Of a stretch of 6,308 nucleotides of DNA, positions 1 through 6,095 are shown in pieces. The notes beneath the pieces were generated by a model that did not search any database, was not told where the DNA came from, and saw only the letters and a program-made list of their open reading frames with translations. The DNA is from Pseudomonadota bacterium. GTDB lineage: Bacteria > Pseudomonadota > Alphaproteobacteria > Thalassobaculales > Thalassobaculaceae. A program made the translations under genes and the position numbers. Each line of letters begins with the position of its first letter. Position 1 is the first letter of the stretch. The stretch is from assembly GCA_027623845.1 (NCBI GenBank), contig JAQBUJ010000208.1:1-6308 (forward strand), written 5' to 3'.

Positions 1-72
1 CCAATCGCTTTCCAATTTTCGTCAGCCATCAACATATCGCGTCACCGGCATAAAAGGGATAAGCCACCATGA

Positions 73-223
73 CCGATGCCCGGAGACATCGGCGGCGCGC
101 TTGTGTATTGCCGCCGGGAGCGGCTCCCTCCCATCCCCGCTCCGAATCCCTGTGAAGCTCCTGAGGACGAAACCTCTGTCGTCCGAACTTGGGGTGCGCC
201 AAAATCCGGCGCACCCCATTTTT
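73..223 (+). ncRNA. Candidate structured small RNA with a CU-rich loop
   Basis: Several hairpins follow one another: CCGATG (73-78) with CATCGG (87-92); GGCGGC (91-96) with GCCGCC (110-115), which competes for two bases of the first; GGAGCGG (117-123) with CCGCTCC (137-143); GGACGA (165-170) with TCGTCC (179-184); and the terminator stem at 190-218. The 117-143 hairpin presents the loop CTCCCTCCCATCC (124-136), an anti-Shine-Dalgarno type sequence. CU-rich loops of this kind are known from several alphaproteobacterial trans-acting sRNA families. The plus strand is preferred because only it has a T-run after the terminator. The 5' end is unknown: only a weak promoter-like pair (TTTCCA at 9-14, CATATC at 33-38) is visible. 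It does not match 6S RNA, SRP RNA or a riboswitch that I can recognise. It could instead be the 3' untranslated region of a gene to the left. Confidence 0.35.
190..223 (+). terminator. Strong intrinsic terminator upstream of the RidA-family gene
   Basis: TGGGGTGCGCC (190-200) pairs perfectly with GGCGCACCCCA (208-218), giving an 11-bp stem mostly of G-C pairs with the 7-base loop AAAATCC. TTTTT follows at 219-223. The minus strand has no T-run after the same stem, so it acts on plus-strand transcripts. It closes either the candidate sRNA or a transcript entering from the left, and it insulates the downstream operon from both. Confidence 0.85.
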
Positions 224-342
224 CGACACCAATCCATGCTTGGCTATCAATGGTCTGGTGAATCTCGTCGCCACACAGCGCGATCGGTTTAGTCGGAATC
301 GCGGAGCGATGGAGACTCTACCGTGAATCGCCCTCTATCCTA

Positions 343-370
343 TTGATAAGAAGCCGAGCCACTGTAGTGT
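343..370 (+). promoter_or_regulatory. Possible sigma-70-type promoter for the RidA-DUF482 operon
   Basis: TTGATA (343-348, five of six matches to the -35 consensus) is followed after 16 bases by TAGTGT (365-370, a weak -10). It lies after the terminator at 190-223 and about 87 bases before the ATG at 458, a reasonable place for an operon promoter. The leader contains a small perfect hairpin, CGGCA-CCC-TGCCG (397-409). The -10 match is poor, so this is only a candidate. Confidence 0.3.
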
Positions 371-457
371 CTTGGCCTGAAATGATTCGGCTCTAGCGGC
401 ACCCTGCCGGACTGGGTAAGCTGGGGTGAATTAGGTCCAGCATTGGAGATCCAGAGG

Positions 458-925
458 ATGGCCGGAGTGATTGAAGCGCGTCTCGCCGAATTAGGGGTGG
501 AGTTGCCAGCGGCGGCGGCACCAGCGGCGAACTATGTTCCCTATGTGGTGTCAGGAAAGCTGATCATGGTCGCCGGCCAGGTCCCATTCTGGAATGGCGA
601 GTTGAAGGGGATCGGGAAGGTCGGACGAGACTTGACCACCGAACAGGCCGTCGATATCGCCCGGATTTGCGCGCTCAATCTGATTGCGCAAGCCAAGGCG
701 GCATGCGGCGGTGATCTCGATAGGATCGCCCGAGTGGTTAAGCTGGGCGGCTTCGTGAATTGTGTCGATGATTTCACCCAGCAGCCGGAAGTCGTGAATG
801 GCGCGTCCAATCTGATGGTTGATGTCTTCGGCGATGCTGGGACACATGCCCGGTTCGCGGTTGGCAGCAATTCCCTGCCGCGCGGCGTCGCCGTCGAGGT
901 TGATGGCATTTTTGAGCTTAAATAG
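458..925 (+). CDS. RidA family protein (YjgF/YER057c/UK114)
   Basis: A 155-residue protein of the RidA superfamily: small trimeric cytosolic proteins whose archetype hydrolyses reactive enamine/imine intermediates made by PLP enzymes such as threonine dehydratase. The C-terminal signature ARFAVGSNSLPRGVAVEVDG (131-150) aligns without gaps to E. coli RidA. Arg132 falls on catalytic Arg105 and Glu147 on Glu120, so deaminase chemistry is plausible. It is longer than E. coli RidA (about 128 residues) because of an N-terminal extension and a larger middle, as in the alphaproteobacterial subgroup of about 150 residues. The ATG at 458 is preferred because GGAGA (445-449) lies 8 bases upstream; an in-frame TTG at 443 would add only five residues and lacks such a site. 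The gene ends 32 bases before the acyltransferase gene, so the two are probably cotranscribed. The true substrate is unknown, and some family members lack deaminase activity. Confidence 0.93.
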   Translation: MAGVIEARLAELGVELPAAAAPAANYVPYVVSGKLIMVAGQVPFWNGELKGIGKVGRDLTTEQAVDIARICALNLIAQAKAACGGDLDRIARVVKLGGFVNCVDDFTQQPEVVNGASNLMVDVFGDAGTHARFAVGSNSLPRGVAVEVDGIFELK

Positions 926-957
926 CCTGGCGAACGTGAGGAGTTGGAGCGCCGATC

Positions 958-2124
958 ATGCCGGACGGTAGCGAACAGGCGGAAGCATCGGTCCGCCTCG
1001 TCAAGGCGATCGGCGAGGTGCCGGCGGAGCAATGGGATGCCTGCGCCGGCCCGGACAATCCTTTTTTGTCGCATGCCTTTCTCTCGGCGCTTGAGGAATC
1101 GGAGTCGGTCTGTCCAAACACCGGCTGGCTGCCGCAGCACTTGCTGTACGAGGACGAGGCTGGACGTCTGCTCGGTGCGGCGCCGCTTTATCTAAAAGGC
1201 CATTCCCACGGCGAGTATGTTTTCGATTGGGGTTGGGCCGACGCCTATGAGCGGGCCGGCGGCAAATATTACCCGAAATTACTGTCCGCGGTGCCCTTCA
1301 CCCCGGTGACCTGCCGAAAGCTGCTGATCAGGCCGGATGCCGATCCGGTCAGAACATCGGAAATTCTCGCCGGCGGTCTGATTGGCGTGGCCGATCAGCA
1401 CGCCGTGTCGTCCCTGCACATCAATTTCCCCCCAGAAGCGGAATGGGAATTACTAGGCGAGATGGGCTTTCTACAGCGCACTGCACTGCAATATCACTGG
1501 GAAAACCGAAGCTACGAAACTTTCGATGATTTCCTGGGAAGCTTGAGTTCACGCAAGCGCAAGGCGATTCGTAAGGAGCGGCGAGAGGCGGCCGAGCATG
1601 GCGTCGAAATCCTAATGCTGACCGGCGAGGCGATCGAAGCGCGGCACTGGGACGCCTTCTACAAATTTTATACCGATACCTCGGATCGTAAATGGGGCTC
1701 AGCCTATTTGAATCGAGAGTTCTTCGCCCTGCTGGGTGAGCGGTTGGCGGATCGGGTTTTGCTGGTGATGGCGGAATATGAAGGCCATCTGGTGGGAGGG
1801 GCTTTGAACCTGATCGGCAATGACACGCTTTATGGTCGGAACTGGGGCTGTGTCGCCGACTTCAAATTTTTGCATTTCGAAGCCTGCTACTATCGTGCGA
1901 TCGAATTCGCTATCGAGCGCGGCCTGGCGCGGGTTGAGGCCGGCGCTCAGGGACAGCACAAAATTCAACGCGGTTATTTGCCGGTCTTCACCTACTCCAA
2001 CCACTATATCCCGGACCCGAGCTTTGAGGGCGCGGTTAAGGAATTTTTGGTTCGAGAGAGCCGCCACATGGCTCTGGAAAAGGCGCATCTGGAGGAAGGG
2101 TCGCCCTATCGCAAGGCCGAATAA
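958..2124 (+). CDS. DUF482/COG3146 FemAB-like N-acyltransferase (GNAT fold)
   Basis: A 388-residue protein of the DUF482/COG3146 family, predicted cytosolic acyltransferases related to FemAB and the GNAT fold and often labelled peptidoglycan biosynthesis protein without direct proof. Features typical of the family are the aromatic stretch YVFDWGWADAYERAGGKYYP (87-106), a basic segment SSRKRKAIRKERRE (197-210), and the C-terminal EAGAQGQHKIQRGYLP (327-342) followed by TYSNHYIPDPSF (345-356), the most diagnostic block. There is no signal peptide or membrane segment. The length fits the family and the gene looks intact. The start is supported by GGAG (946-949), 8 bases before the ATG, and the gene follows the RidA-family gene by 32 bases. 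The family is clear; acceptor and donor are not known. By analogy with FemAB it may transfer an amino acid or acyl group to a cell-wall or lipid precursor, but that is inference. Confidence 0.92.
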   Translation: MPDGSEQAEASVRLVKAIGEVPAEQWDACAGPDNPFLSHAFLSALEESESVCPNTGWLPQHLLYEDEAGRLLGAAPLYLKGHSHGEYVFDWGWADAYERAGGKYYPKLLSAVPFTPVTCRKLLIRPDADPVRTSEILAGGLIGVADQHAVSSLHINFPPEAEWELLGEMGFLQRTALQYHWENRSYETFDDFLGSLSSRKRKAIRKERREAAEHGVEILMLTGEAIEARHWDAFYKFYTDTSDRKWGSAYLNREFFALLGERLADRVLLVMAEYEGHLVGGALNLIGNDTLYGRNWGCVADFKFLHFEACYYRAIEFAIERGLARVEAGAQGQHKIQRGYLPVFTYSNHYIPDPSFEGAVKEFLVRESRHMALEKAHLEEGSPYRKAE

Positions 2125-2131
2125 GTCTCTT

Positions 2132-2163
2132 TTGTGACAATTAAGTAACATAAATTTTATTTT
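2132..2163 (+). promoter_or_regulatory. Putative promoter of the small HTH gene
   Basis: The stretch after the acyltransferase stop is strikingly AT-rich. Two overlapping sigma-70-like readings are possible: TTGTGA (2132-2137), 17 bases, TTTTAT (2155-2160); or GTGACA (2134-2139), 18 bases, TATTTT (2158-2163). Both place the transcription start near 2166-2171, inside or at the edge of the dyad at 2167-2181. That would leave a leader of about 125 bases before the ATG at 2296. Which -10 is used cannot be told from sequence. Confidence 0.45.
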
Positions 2164-2166
2164 CTA

Positions 2167-2181
2167 TGCTGCAGCGCAGCA
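2167..2181. promoter_or_regulatory. Perfect TGC dyad, PhaR-like operator candidate
   Basis: TGCTGC (2167-2172) and GCAGCA (2176-2181) form a perfect inverted repeat around a 3-base spacer. The core CTGC-N3-GCAG equals the operator pattern I recall for PhaR, the PHA-responsive repressor of phasin genes in Rhodobacter and Paracoccus. It lies 3 to 6 bases downstream of the predicted -10 of the small HTH gene, where a bound repressor would block transcription. One dyad at the phasin promoter has the same arms with a single change and a similar position. The identity of the regulator is inference. Confidence 0.45.
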
Positions 2182-2295
2182 AAATTCCTTGCATTTGAAT
2201 CTTCTGCCTCCTACATGCAGAGAAGCTGTCCAGGACACACCGAATGTTGGCTGGCCCTGAGACTCAACGACCTATCGATTAGGGGAATGTTCGAG

Positions 2296-2484
2296 ATGCA
2301 GGAAGCATATTGCCTAACAGCGCTCGAGGCCGCCGAGATGGCCGGTATCGAGATGGAAGAGATGATGCAGGTCGCGGCGAATGAGACGGGTGTCGCGGTT
2401 AAGACCGGCGACGCCTGGAGAGTAGACTTTGACGCACTGAGCGCCGCCTTGGCGGGACGGAGCGGTATTCGTAAGGCTGCCTGA
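2296..2484 (+). CDS. Small acidic protein with excisionase/MerR-like HTH fold
   Basis: A 62-residue protein. Residues 7-52, from LTALEAAEMAG to ALSAAL, follow without gaps the general pattern of HTH_17/excisionase domains: LT..EAAE..G at the first helices, then a wing of the form V..G..WR and a final helix with D/A-L. The segment that should be the recognition helix, GIEMEEMMQVAANE (17-30), is acidic and methionine-rich rather than basic, and the whole protein has 10 acidic and 5 basic residues, so DNA binding is doubtful. I chose ATG 2296 because AGGGG (2281-2285) lies 10 bases upstream; it is only one base from an alternative in-frame ATG at 2287 (65 residues), and the ATG at 2215 has no ribosome binding site. 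It has its own AT-rich promoter region with a TGC dyad and ends 19 bases before a strong terminator, which supports a real gene. No specific family name is recognised. Confidence 0.62.
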   Translation: MQEAYCLTALEAAEMAGIEMEEMMQVAANETGVAVKTGDAWRVDFDALSAALAGRSGIRKAA

Positions 2485-2502
2485 CCGGAAAGTTTCCGAA
2501 CT

Positions 2503-2536
2503 GAAAAAGCTCGTTCGTTCTGGAACGGGCTTTTTC
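2503..2536. terminator. Bidirectional intrinsic terminator between convergent genes
   Basis: GAAAAAGCTCGTTC (2503-2516) pairs with GAACGGGCTTTTTC (2523-2536): 14 base pairs including one G-U, with a 6-base loop. The 3' arm ends in TTTTT on the plus strand, and the 5' A-run gives the same on the minus strand. It can therefore stop both the small HTH gene, 18 bases after its stop codon, and clpA, 59 bases after its stop codon, and so separates the two converging transcription units. Confidence 0.88.
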
Positions 2537-2582
2537 ATTGGCCGAAGACCGCAGGCGGTCGGTTTCAATAGGCCGATTTACT

Positions 2583-2614
2583 CCCCGAATTTGCGTTATT
2601 CCACCAATTCGGGG
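2583..2614. repeat. Inverted repeat spanning the clpA stop codon
   Basis: CCCCGAATT (2583-2591) and AATTCGGGG (2606-2614) are perfect 9-bp arms around a 14-base loop that contains the clpA stop codon (2596-2598). No T-run follows on either strand, so it is not a standard terminator. It may stabilise the 3' end of the clpSA message or assist termination at the hairpin further on. It could also be chance. Confidence 0.5.
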
Positions 2615-4935
2615 ACTTTCGACCCGCCGCCGCCCGACTTGCCTTTGGGCTTTCCTGGCTTGCGGTTTGGCTTGCCCGTTTCCTCGGCCTCGTAGGTAAA
2701 GGTGAGCTTGCCTGCCTTCAGCCCGATCTTGACCAATCCCCCCTTGACCAGGGCGCCGAACAGCAATTCCTCGGCCAGCGGCTTCTTGATGTGTTCTTGG
2801 ATCATGCGGGCGAGCGGTCGCGCACCATAGTGCTTGTCATAACCCTTTTCGCCGATCCAGCTGCGCGCTTTTTCGCTCATCTCGATGGCGACGTTGCGGT
2901 CCTCAAGCTGCACTTCCAACTGCATGATGAATTTTTCGACCACGCGGGCGATGATCGCAGGCGACAAGCCGGCAAAGCCAATGGTCGCGTCCAGCCGATT
3001 GCGAAATTCCGGCGTGAACATGCGGTTGATCGCCGCGGTGTCATCACCAACCCGCTCGCTGCGCCCGAACCCGATCGCTTCCTTGGCCAGATCCGACGCG
3101 CCGGCATTGGTGGTCATGATCAAGATCACGTTGCGGAAGTCGACACTTTTGCCATTGTGGTCGGTCAGTTTGCCGTGATCCATGATCTGCAACAGCACGT
3201 TAAACAGGTCGGGGTGGGCTTTTTCGATCTCGTCCAGCAGCAATACGCAATGTGGATGCTGATCGATGGAGTCGGTCAGCAAGCCACCCTGATCGAAACC
3301 GACATAGCCTGGAGGGGCGCCAATCAACCTCGAGATACTGTGCCGCTCCATGTATTCCGACATATCGAAACGGATCAGTTCGACCCCCAGAACCGCCGCT
3401 AACTGGCGCGCCACTTCGGTCTTACCAACGCCGGTGGGTCCGGAGAATAGATAGCTGCCAATCGGCTTTTCTGGTTCTCTGAGGCCAGCCCGCGACAGTT
3501 TGATCGCACTGGCGAGGGACTCGATCGCTTTGTCCTGACCAAAGACCACGCGTTTTAGATCGCGGTCGAGATTTAACAGCACCGTCTTGTCGTCGGTGGA
3601 AACGCTTTTCGGCGGGATACGCGCGATCTTGGCGACGATTTCCTCGACATCCTTGACGGTGATCGTCTTCTTCCGGCGCGACGGCGGCAGCAGCATCTGC
3701 GCGGCGCCAGCCTCATCGATCACGTCGATGGCCTTGTCGGGAAGCTTGCGGTCGCCGATATATTTGGCCGAAAGATCGACCGCGCATTTCAACGCCTCGC
3801 CAGTGTAGCGCACCTTGTGGTGTTCTTCGTAGTAGGGCTTCAAGCCCTTTAGAATTTTGATGGTGTCCTCGATCGACGGCTCGTTCACATCGATTTTCTG
3901 GAAACGTCGCACCAGAGCCCGGTCTTTCTCGAAATAGCTGCGATATTCCTTGTAGGTCGTCGAGCCAATGCATTTTAACGAGCCGGCTTGCAGCGCCGGC
4001 TTTAGCAGGTTCGAGGCGTCCATGGCGCCGCCCGAAGTGGCGCCGGCGCCGATCACGGTGTGAATTTCATCGATGAACAGAATCGCGTCGGGCAGCTGCT
4101 CCAATTCGCTAACCACCGCCTTCAGGCGTTCCTCGAAGTCGCCGCGATACCGGGTGCCGGCCAACAGGGCGCCCATATCCAAGGAATAGATGACCGACTT
4201 CAACAGGACTTCCGGCACCTGGCCGTCGACGATCCGTTTGCCCAGGCCTTCGGCGATTGCGGTCTTGCCGACGCCGGGGTCACCGACATACAGCGGATTG
4301 TTCTTGGTGCGCCGGCAGAGGATCTGGATGGTCCGATCAACCTCGAATTCGCGGCCGATCAAGGGGTCGATCTTGCCGGCGGCGGCTTTTTTGTTGAGAT
4401 CAACGCAATAGGCGTCAAGAGCCTCATGCCCGCTCTTGTTGACGGTCTCAGCCTTTGCCTCTTCATCAGTGCCGTCGACGCGGCGTTCTTCCGACTGACC
4501 GTGTACCTTGGCGATGCCATGGGAAATGTAATTGACCGCATCAAAGCGCGACATTTCCTGCTCCTGCAGGAAATAGACCGCGTGGCTCTCGCGTTCCGAG
4601 AACAAGGCTACCAGGACATTGGCCCCGGTCACCTCGGCCCGTCCCGAGGATTGCACATGGATGACGGCGCGTTGCACCACCCGTTGGAAGCCGGCCGTCG
4701 GTTTGGCCTCTTCGTGATGTTCGCTCACCAAATTAGCCAGCTCGGTATCAATATAGGCGCGCAGTTCGTCGCGCAGGCGTTCGACCTCGACGCCGCAGGC
4801 GCGCAACACGGCGATCGCGTCCTGGTCTTCCGTCATGGAAAACAGCAGATGTTCCAGCGTCGCATATTCGTGCCGCCGTTCGTTGGCATGATCCAACGCT
4901 CGGTGCAGGCCTTCCTCAAGGTTTTTTGACAGCAT
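2596..4935 (-). CDS. clpA: ClpA, AAA+ unfoldase subunit of ClpAP protease
   Basis: A 779-residue ClpA, close to the family's usual length (E. coli 758). Cytosolic hexamers unfold substrates, including N-degron proteins delivered by ClpS, and thread them into ClpP. The N domain covers about 1-145, followed by a linker. D1 shows Walker A GDPGVGKT (218-225), pore loop RYRG (262-265), Walker B ending Asp289-Glu290 and arginine fingers Arg343-Arg344. D2 shows Walker A GPTGVGKT (499-506), pore loop YVG (544-546), Walker B Asp568-Glu569, sensor 1 Asn610 and sensor 2 GARP (704-707). The IGF tripeptide at 621-623 is the loop that docks on ClpP. All catalytic residues are present. The last 26 residues are a low-complexity tail rich in Lys, Gly and Pro. 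The ATG is 4 bases after the clpS stop, and its binding site AAAAGG (4945-4950) lies inside the last clpS codons, so translation is probably coupled. clpP is not in this window. Confidence 0.98.
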   Translation of the reverse strand: MLSKNLEEGLHRALDHANERRHEYATLEHLLFSMTEDQDAIAVLRACGVEVERLRDELRAYIDTELANLVSEHHEEAKPTAGFQRVVQRAVIHVQSSGRAEVTGANVLVALFSERESHAVYFLQEQEMSRFDAVNYISHGIAKVHGQSEERRVDGTDEEAKAETVNKSGHEALDAYCVDLNKKAAAGKIDPLIGREFEVDRTIQILCRRTKNNPLYVGDPGVGKTAIAEGLGKRIVDGQVPEVLLKSVIYSLDMGALLAGTRYRGDFEERLKAVVSELEQLPDAILFIDEIHTVIGAGATSGGAMDASNLLKPALQAGSLKCIGSTTYKEYRSYFEKDRALVRRFQKIDVNEPSIEDTIKILKGLKPYYEEHHKVRYTGEALKCAVDLSAKYIGDRKLPDKAIDVIDEAGAAQMLLPPSRRKKTITVKDVEEIVAKIARIPPKSVSTDDKTVLLNLDRDLKRVVFGQDKAIESLASAIKLSRAGLREPEKPIGSYLFSGPTGVGKTEVARQLAAVLGVELIRFDMSEYMERHSISRLIGAPPGYVGFDQGGLLTDSIDQHPHCVLLLDEIEKAHPDLFNVLLQIMDHGKLTDHNGKSVDFRNVILIMTTNAGASDLAKEAIGFGRSERVGDDTAAINRMFTPEFRNRLDATIGFAGLSPAIIARVVEKFIMQLEVQLEDRNVAIEMSEKARSWIGEKGYDKHYGARPLARMIQEHIKKPLAEELLFGALVKGGLVKIGLKAGKLTFTYEAEETGKPNRKPGKPKGKSGGGGSKVPELVE

Positions 4936-4939
4936 CGGC

Positions 4940-5269
4940 CTATGCCTTTTCGACGGTACATTGCAGCGGGTGTTGGTGTTGGCGGGCGAAATCCATCACC
5001 TGGGTGACCTTGGTCTCGGCCACCTCGTAGGTAAAGGTTCCGCACACGCCCACCCCGCGCTGGTGGACATGCAGCATGATCTTCGTCGCTTCTTCACGAT
5101 TCTTCGAGAAAAATCGTTCAAGGACATGGATCACGAATTCCATCGGCGTGTAGTCGTCATTCAACATGATGACCTTGTACATCGCCGGCTTTTTGGTCTT
5201 GAGCTTGGGTTTGATGACAACGCCGGTATTGCCCCGGTTGCCGCCACCGTTGTGATCATCATCACTCAT
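4940..5269 (-). CDS. clpS: ClpS, N-end rule adaptor of ClpAP
   Basis: A 109-residue ClpS (E. coli 106) that recognises N-terminal Leu, Phe, Tyr or Trp and hands such proteins to the N domain of ClpA. The flexible acidic N-terminus (1-27) is followed by the core. LNDDYTPMEFVIHVLERFF (36-54) holds the N-degron pocket residues Asn37, Asp38 and Asp39 and the gate Met43; His69 in LHVHQRG matches E. coli His66. The end EVAETKVTQVMDFARQHQHP (82-101) is also typical of the family. ATG 5269 is preferred for its AGGA site (5275-5278) 5 bases upstream and the normal protein length. An upstream in-frame ATG at 5326 also has an AGGA 8 bases before it and would add 19 residues. The first ATG of the open frame, at 5423-5425, lies inside the phasin terminator and is not credible. 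First gene of the clpS-clpA operon. Confidence 0.97.
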   Translation of the reverse strand: MSDDDHNGGGNRGNTGVVIKPKLKTKKPAMYKVIMLNDDYTPMEFVIHVLERFFSKNREEATKIMLHVHQRGVGVCGTFTYEVAETKVTQVMDFARQHQHPLQCTVEKA

Positions 5270-5423
5270 GATCGTCCTATACGAGATCAAACCCAATCCT
5301 TTTCCCAATCTTTCGATGGTGATCATATGAGATTTCCTGGCGGAAATTAAAGACCCAAGCAACAGATGACGCACAAAGAGCCTTGCCCGAAGGGTGCCAG
5401 ACCGGATTGGAGCGCGCAAATGC

Positions 5424-5456
5424 AAAAAGGCCCGGCCGAATTATCGGCCGGGCCTT
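5424..5456 (-). terminator. Intrinsic terminator of the phasin gene
   Basis: AAGGCCCGGCCGA (5427-5439) pairs with TCGGCCGGGCCTT (5444-5456), a perfect 13-bp stem with loop ATTA. On the minus strand the stem is followed by a run of T (complement of AAAAA, 5424-5428). It lies 19 bases after the phasin stop codon and about 150 bases before the clpS start. The phasin is therefore probably transcribed alone, and clpS-clpA needs a promoter within roughly 5270-5423. I found no convincing sigma-70 or heat-shock promoter there. Confidence 0.9.
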
Positions 5457-5475
5457 CAATCGCGGTGACGGGTGC

Positions 5476-6009
5476 TCAGGTGGACGGGGTCGAGAACGCC
5501 GTCGAAAACGCCTGCTTCGCCTGATCCTGAAGCGGTGCGAGGCTTTCATTCGCGGTCTTCAAGGTCATCTCTGTCAGTTTTGCGCCCTGGCTGACGGCGG
5601 AATCGAAGCTGGTCCGAGTAAAGCCGCTTTGCAGATCCAATGCTTCGTTGGCGCTTTTACAGGCCATCAGGCTTTGGTTGTTCGCAACCGAGGTTTCGAA
5701 CGATTTGCGGGTGTAATCGGCGAATTCCTTGCCAAAGACTTCGGCGCCCTTGGTCATCGACCCGAAGGCCGTCGCGTAGCTATCGAAGACGGCCATGTTG
5801 AAGGCGGCGAGCTGTTCGTTGCCGCCGAACAGCGTCTTGCTGGCCGTTGCAACCTGTTGCCGGGCGACGTCGACAGTTTTCGTGGCGTCGATCATATCCA
5901 GGGCGTCCTGGCCGGCTTGCATGACTTTTTCAACGGTTTCCTGACCCATCGCCAACGCAGCGTCGACATTCACGGTTTGGTTGTTCTGAGTGGTTTTCTT
6001 AGCAGGCAT
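5476..6009 (-). CDS. Phasin family protein (Phasin_2 type)
   Basis: A 177-residue phasin, an amphipathic helical protein that coats polyhydroxyalkanoate granules and controls their number and size. The N-terminus is polar and disordered (about 1-15). The rest is predicted helical, rich in Ala, Gln, Thr and Ser. The Phasin_2 core covers about 60-160, with the hallmark stretch NEALDLQSGFTRTSFD (121-136), in which aromatic and aliphatic residues recur every three to four positions. There is no signal peptide. The start is firm: AAAGGAG (complement of 6016-6022) lies 6 bases before the ATG. It is monocistronic, with a promoter at 6118-6145 and a terminator at 5424-5456. Two TGC dyads flank that promoter, as expected if a PHA-sensing repressor such as PhaR controls it. 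No other PHA gene is in the window, so whether it is the main phasin or a paralogue is open. Confidence 0.95.
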   Translation of the reverse strand: MPAKKTTQNNQTVNVDAALAMGQETVEKVMQAGQDALDMIDATKTVDVARQQVATASKTLFGGNEQLAAFNMAVFDSYATAFGSMTKGAEVFGKEFADYTRKSFETSVANNQSLMACKSANEALDLQSGFTRTSFDSAVSQGAKLTEMTLKTANESLAPLQDQAKQAFSTAFSTPST

Positions 6010-6095
6010 AGTCCGCTCCTTTTGCTCTGGATCCCCAAGCCCGCTGGCTAGTTGCGGCAGCGTCGGGGCGAATTTTCAGCGTGTCATCAATGAAA

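Larger units (their letters stand above)
1..442. other. Left intergenic region without a convincing protein gene
   Basis: No ATG-started reading frame here has a good ribosome binding site or a recognisable protein family. One plus-strand frame stays open from the window edge to about 292, and a minus-strand frame is open at 29-274. Both translations are rich in Arg, Pro and Ser and look like non-coding GC-rich sequence. What the region does hold is a run of hairpins at 73-184, an intrinsic terminator at 190-223 and a possible promoter at 343-370 for the gene that follows. Bases 224-340 show nothing recognisable. The end of a gene entering from the left cannot be excluded, because one frame stops at 51-53 and another at 70-72. 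Confidence 0.6.

Noticed and set aside
161..173. Hammerhead-ribozyme-like core CTGAGGA followed by CGAAAC
   Set aside because: CTGANGA and GAAA elements are present, but there is no stem II between them, and I found no flanking stems I and III with a cleavage triplet.
2..292. Plus-strand frame open from the window edge to 292
   Set aside because: It has no well-placed start, runs straight through a strong terminator, and its translation resembles no protein family.
541..1140. Minus-strand open frame of 199 codons across the RidA-DUF482 junction
   Set aside because: It overlaps two well-supported plus-strand genes, and its translation is Arg/Ser/Pro-rich with no family resemblance.
1699..2151. 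Minus-strand open frame of 150 codons over the end of the DUF482 gene
   Set aside because: Opposite the most conserved block of the DUF482 protein, with no ribosome binding site or domain.
2791..3402. Plus-strand open frame of 203 codons opposite the clpA D2 domain
   Set aside because: Antisense to the Walker and sensor motifs of clpA, which fix the true coding strand.
4060..4929. Long plus-strand open frame (289 codons) opposite clpA
   Set aside because: It lies fully antisense to the conserved clpA coding sequence and has no recognisable domain or ribosome binding site. It is a GC-rich shadow frame.
5338..5400. Possible heat-shock or sigma-70 promoter for clpS (CTTGGG, TTGTGC and TTTAAT elements)
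   Set aside because: No pair of elements has both a good match and a proper spacing; a promoter must exist here but cannot be placed.
5383..6051. Plus-strand open frame of 222 codons opposite the phasin gene
   Set aside because: Antisense to the phasin and running through its terminator hairpin and ribosome binding site.
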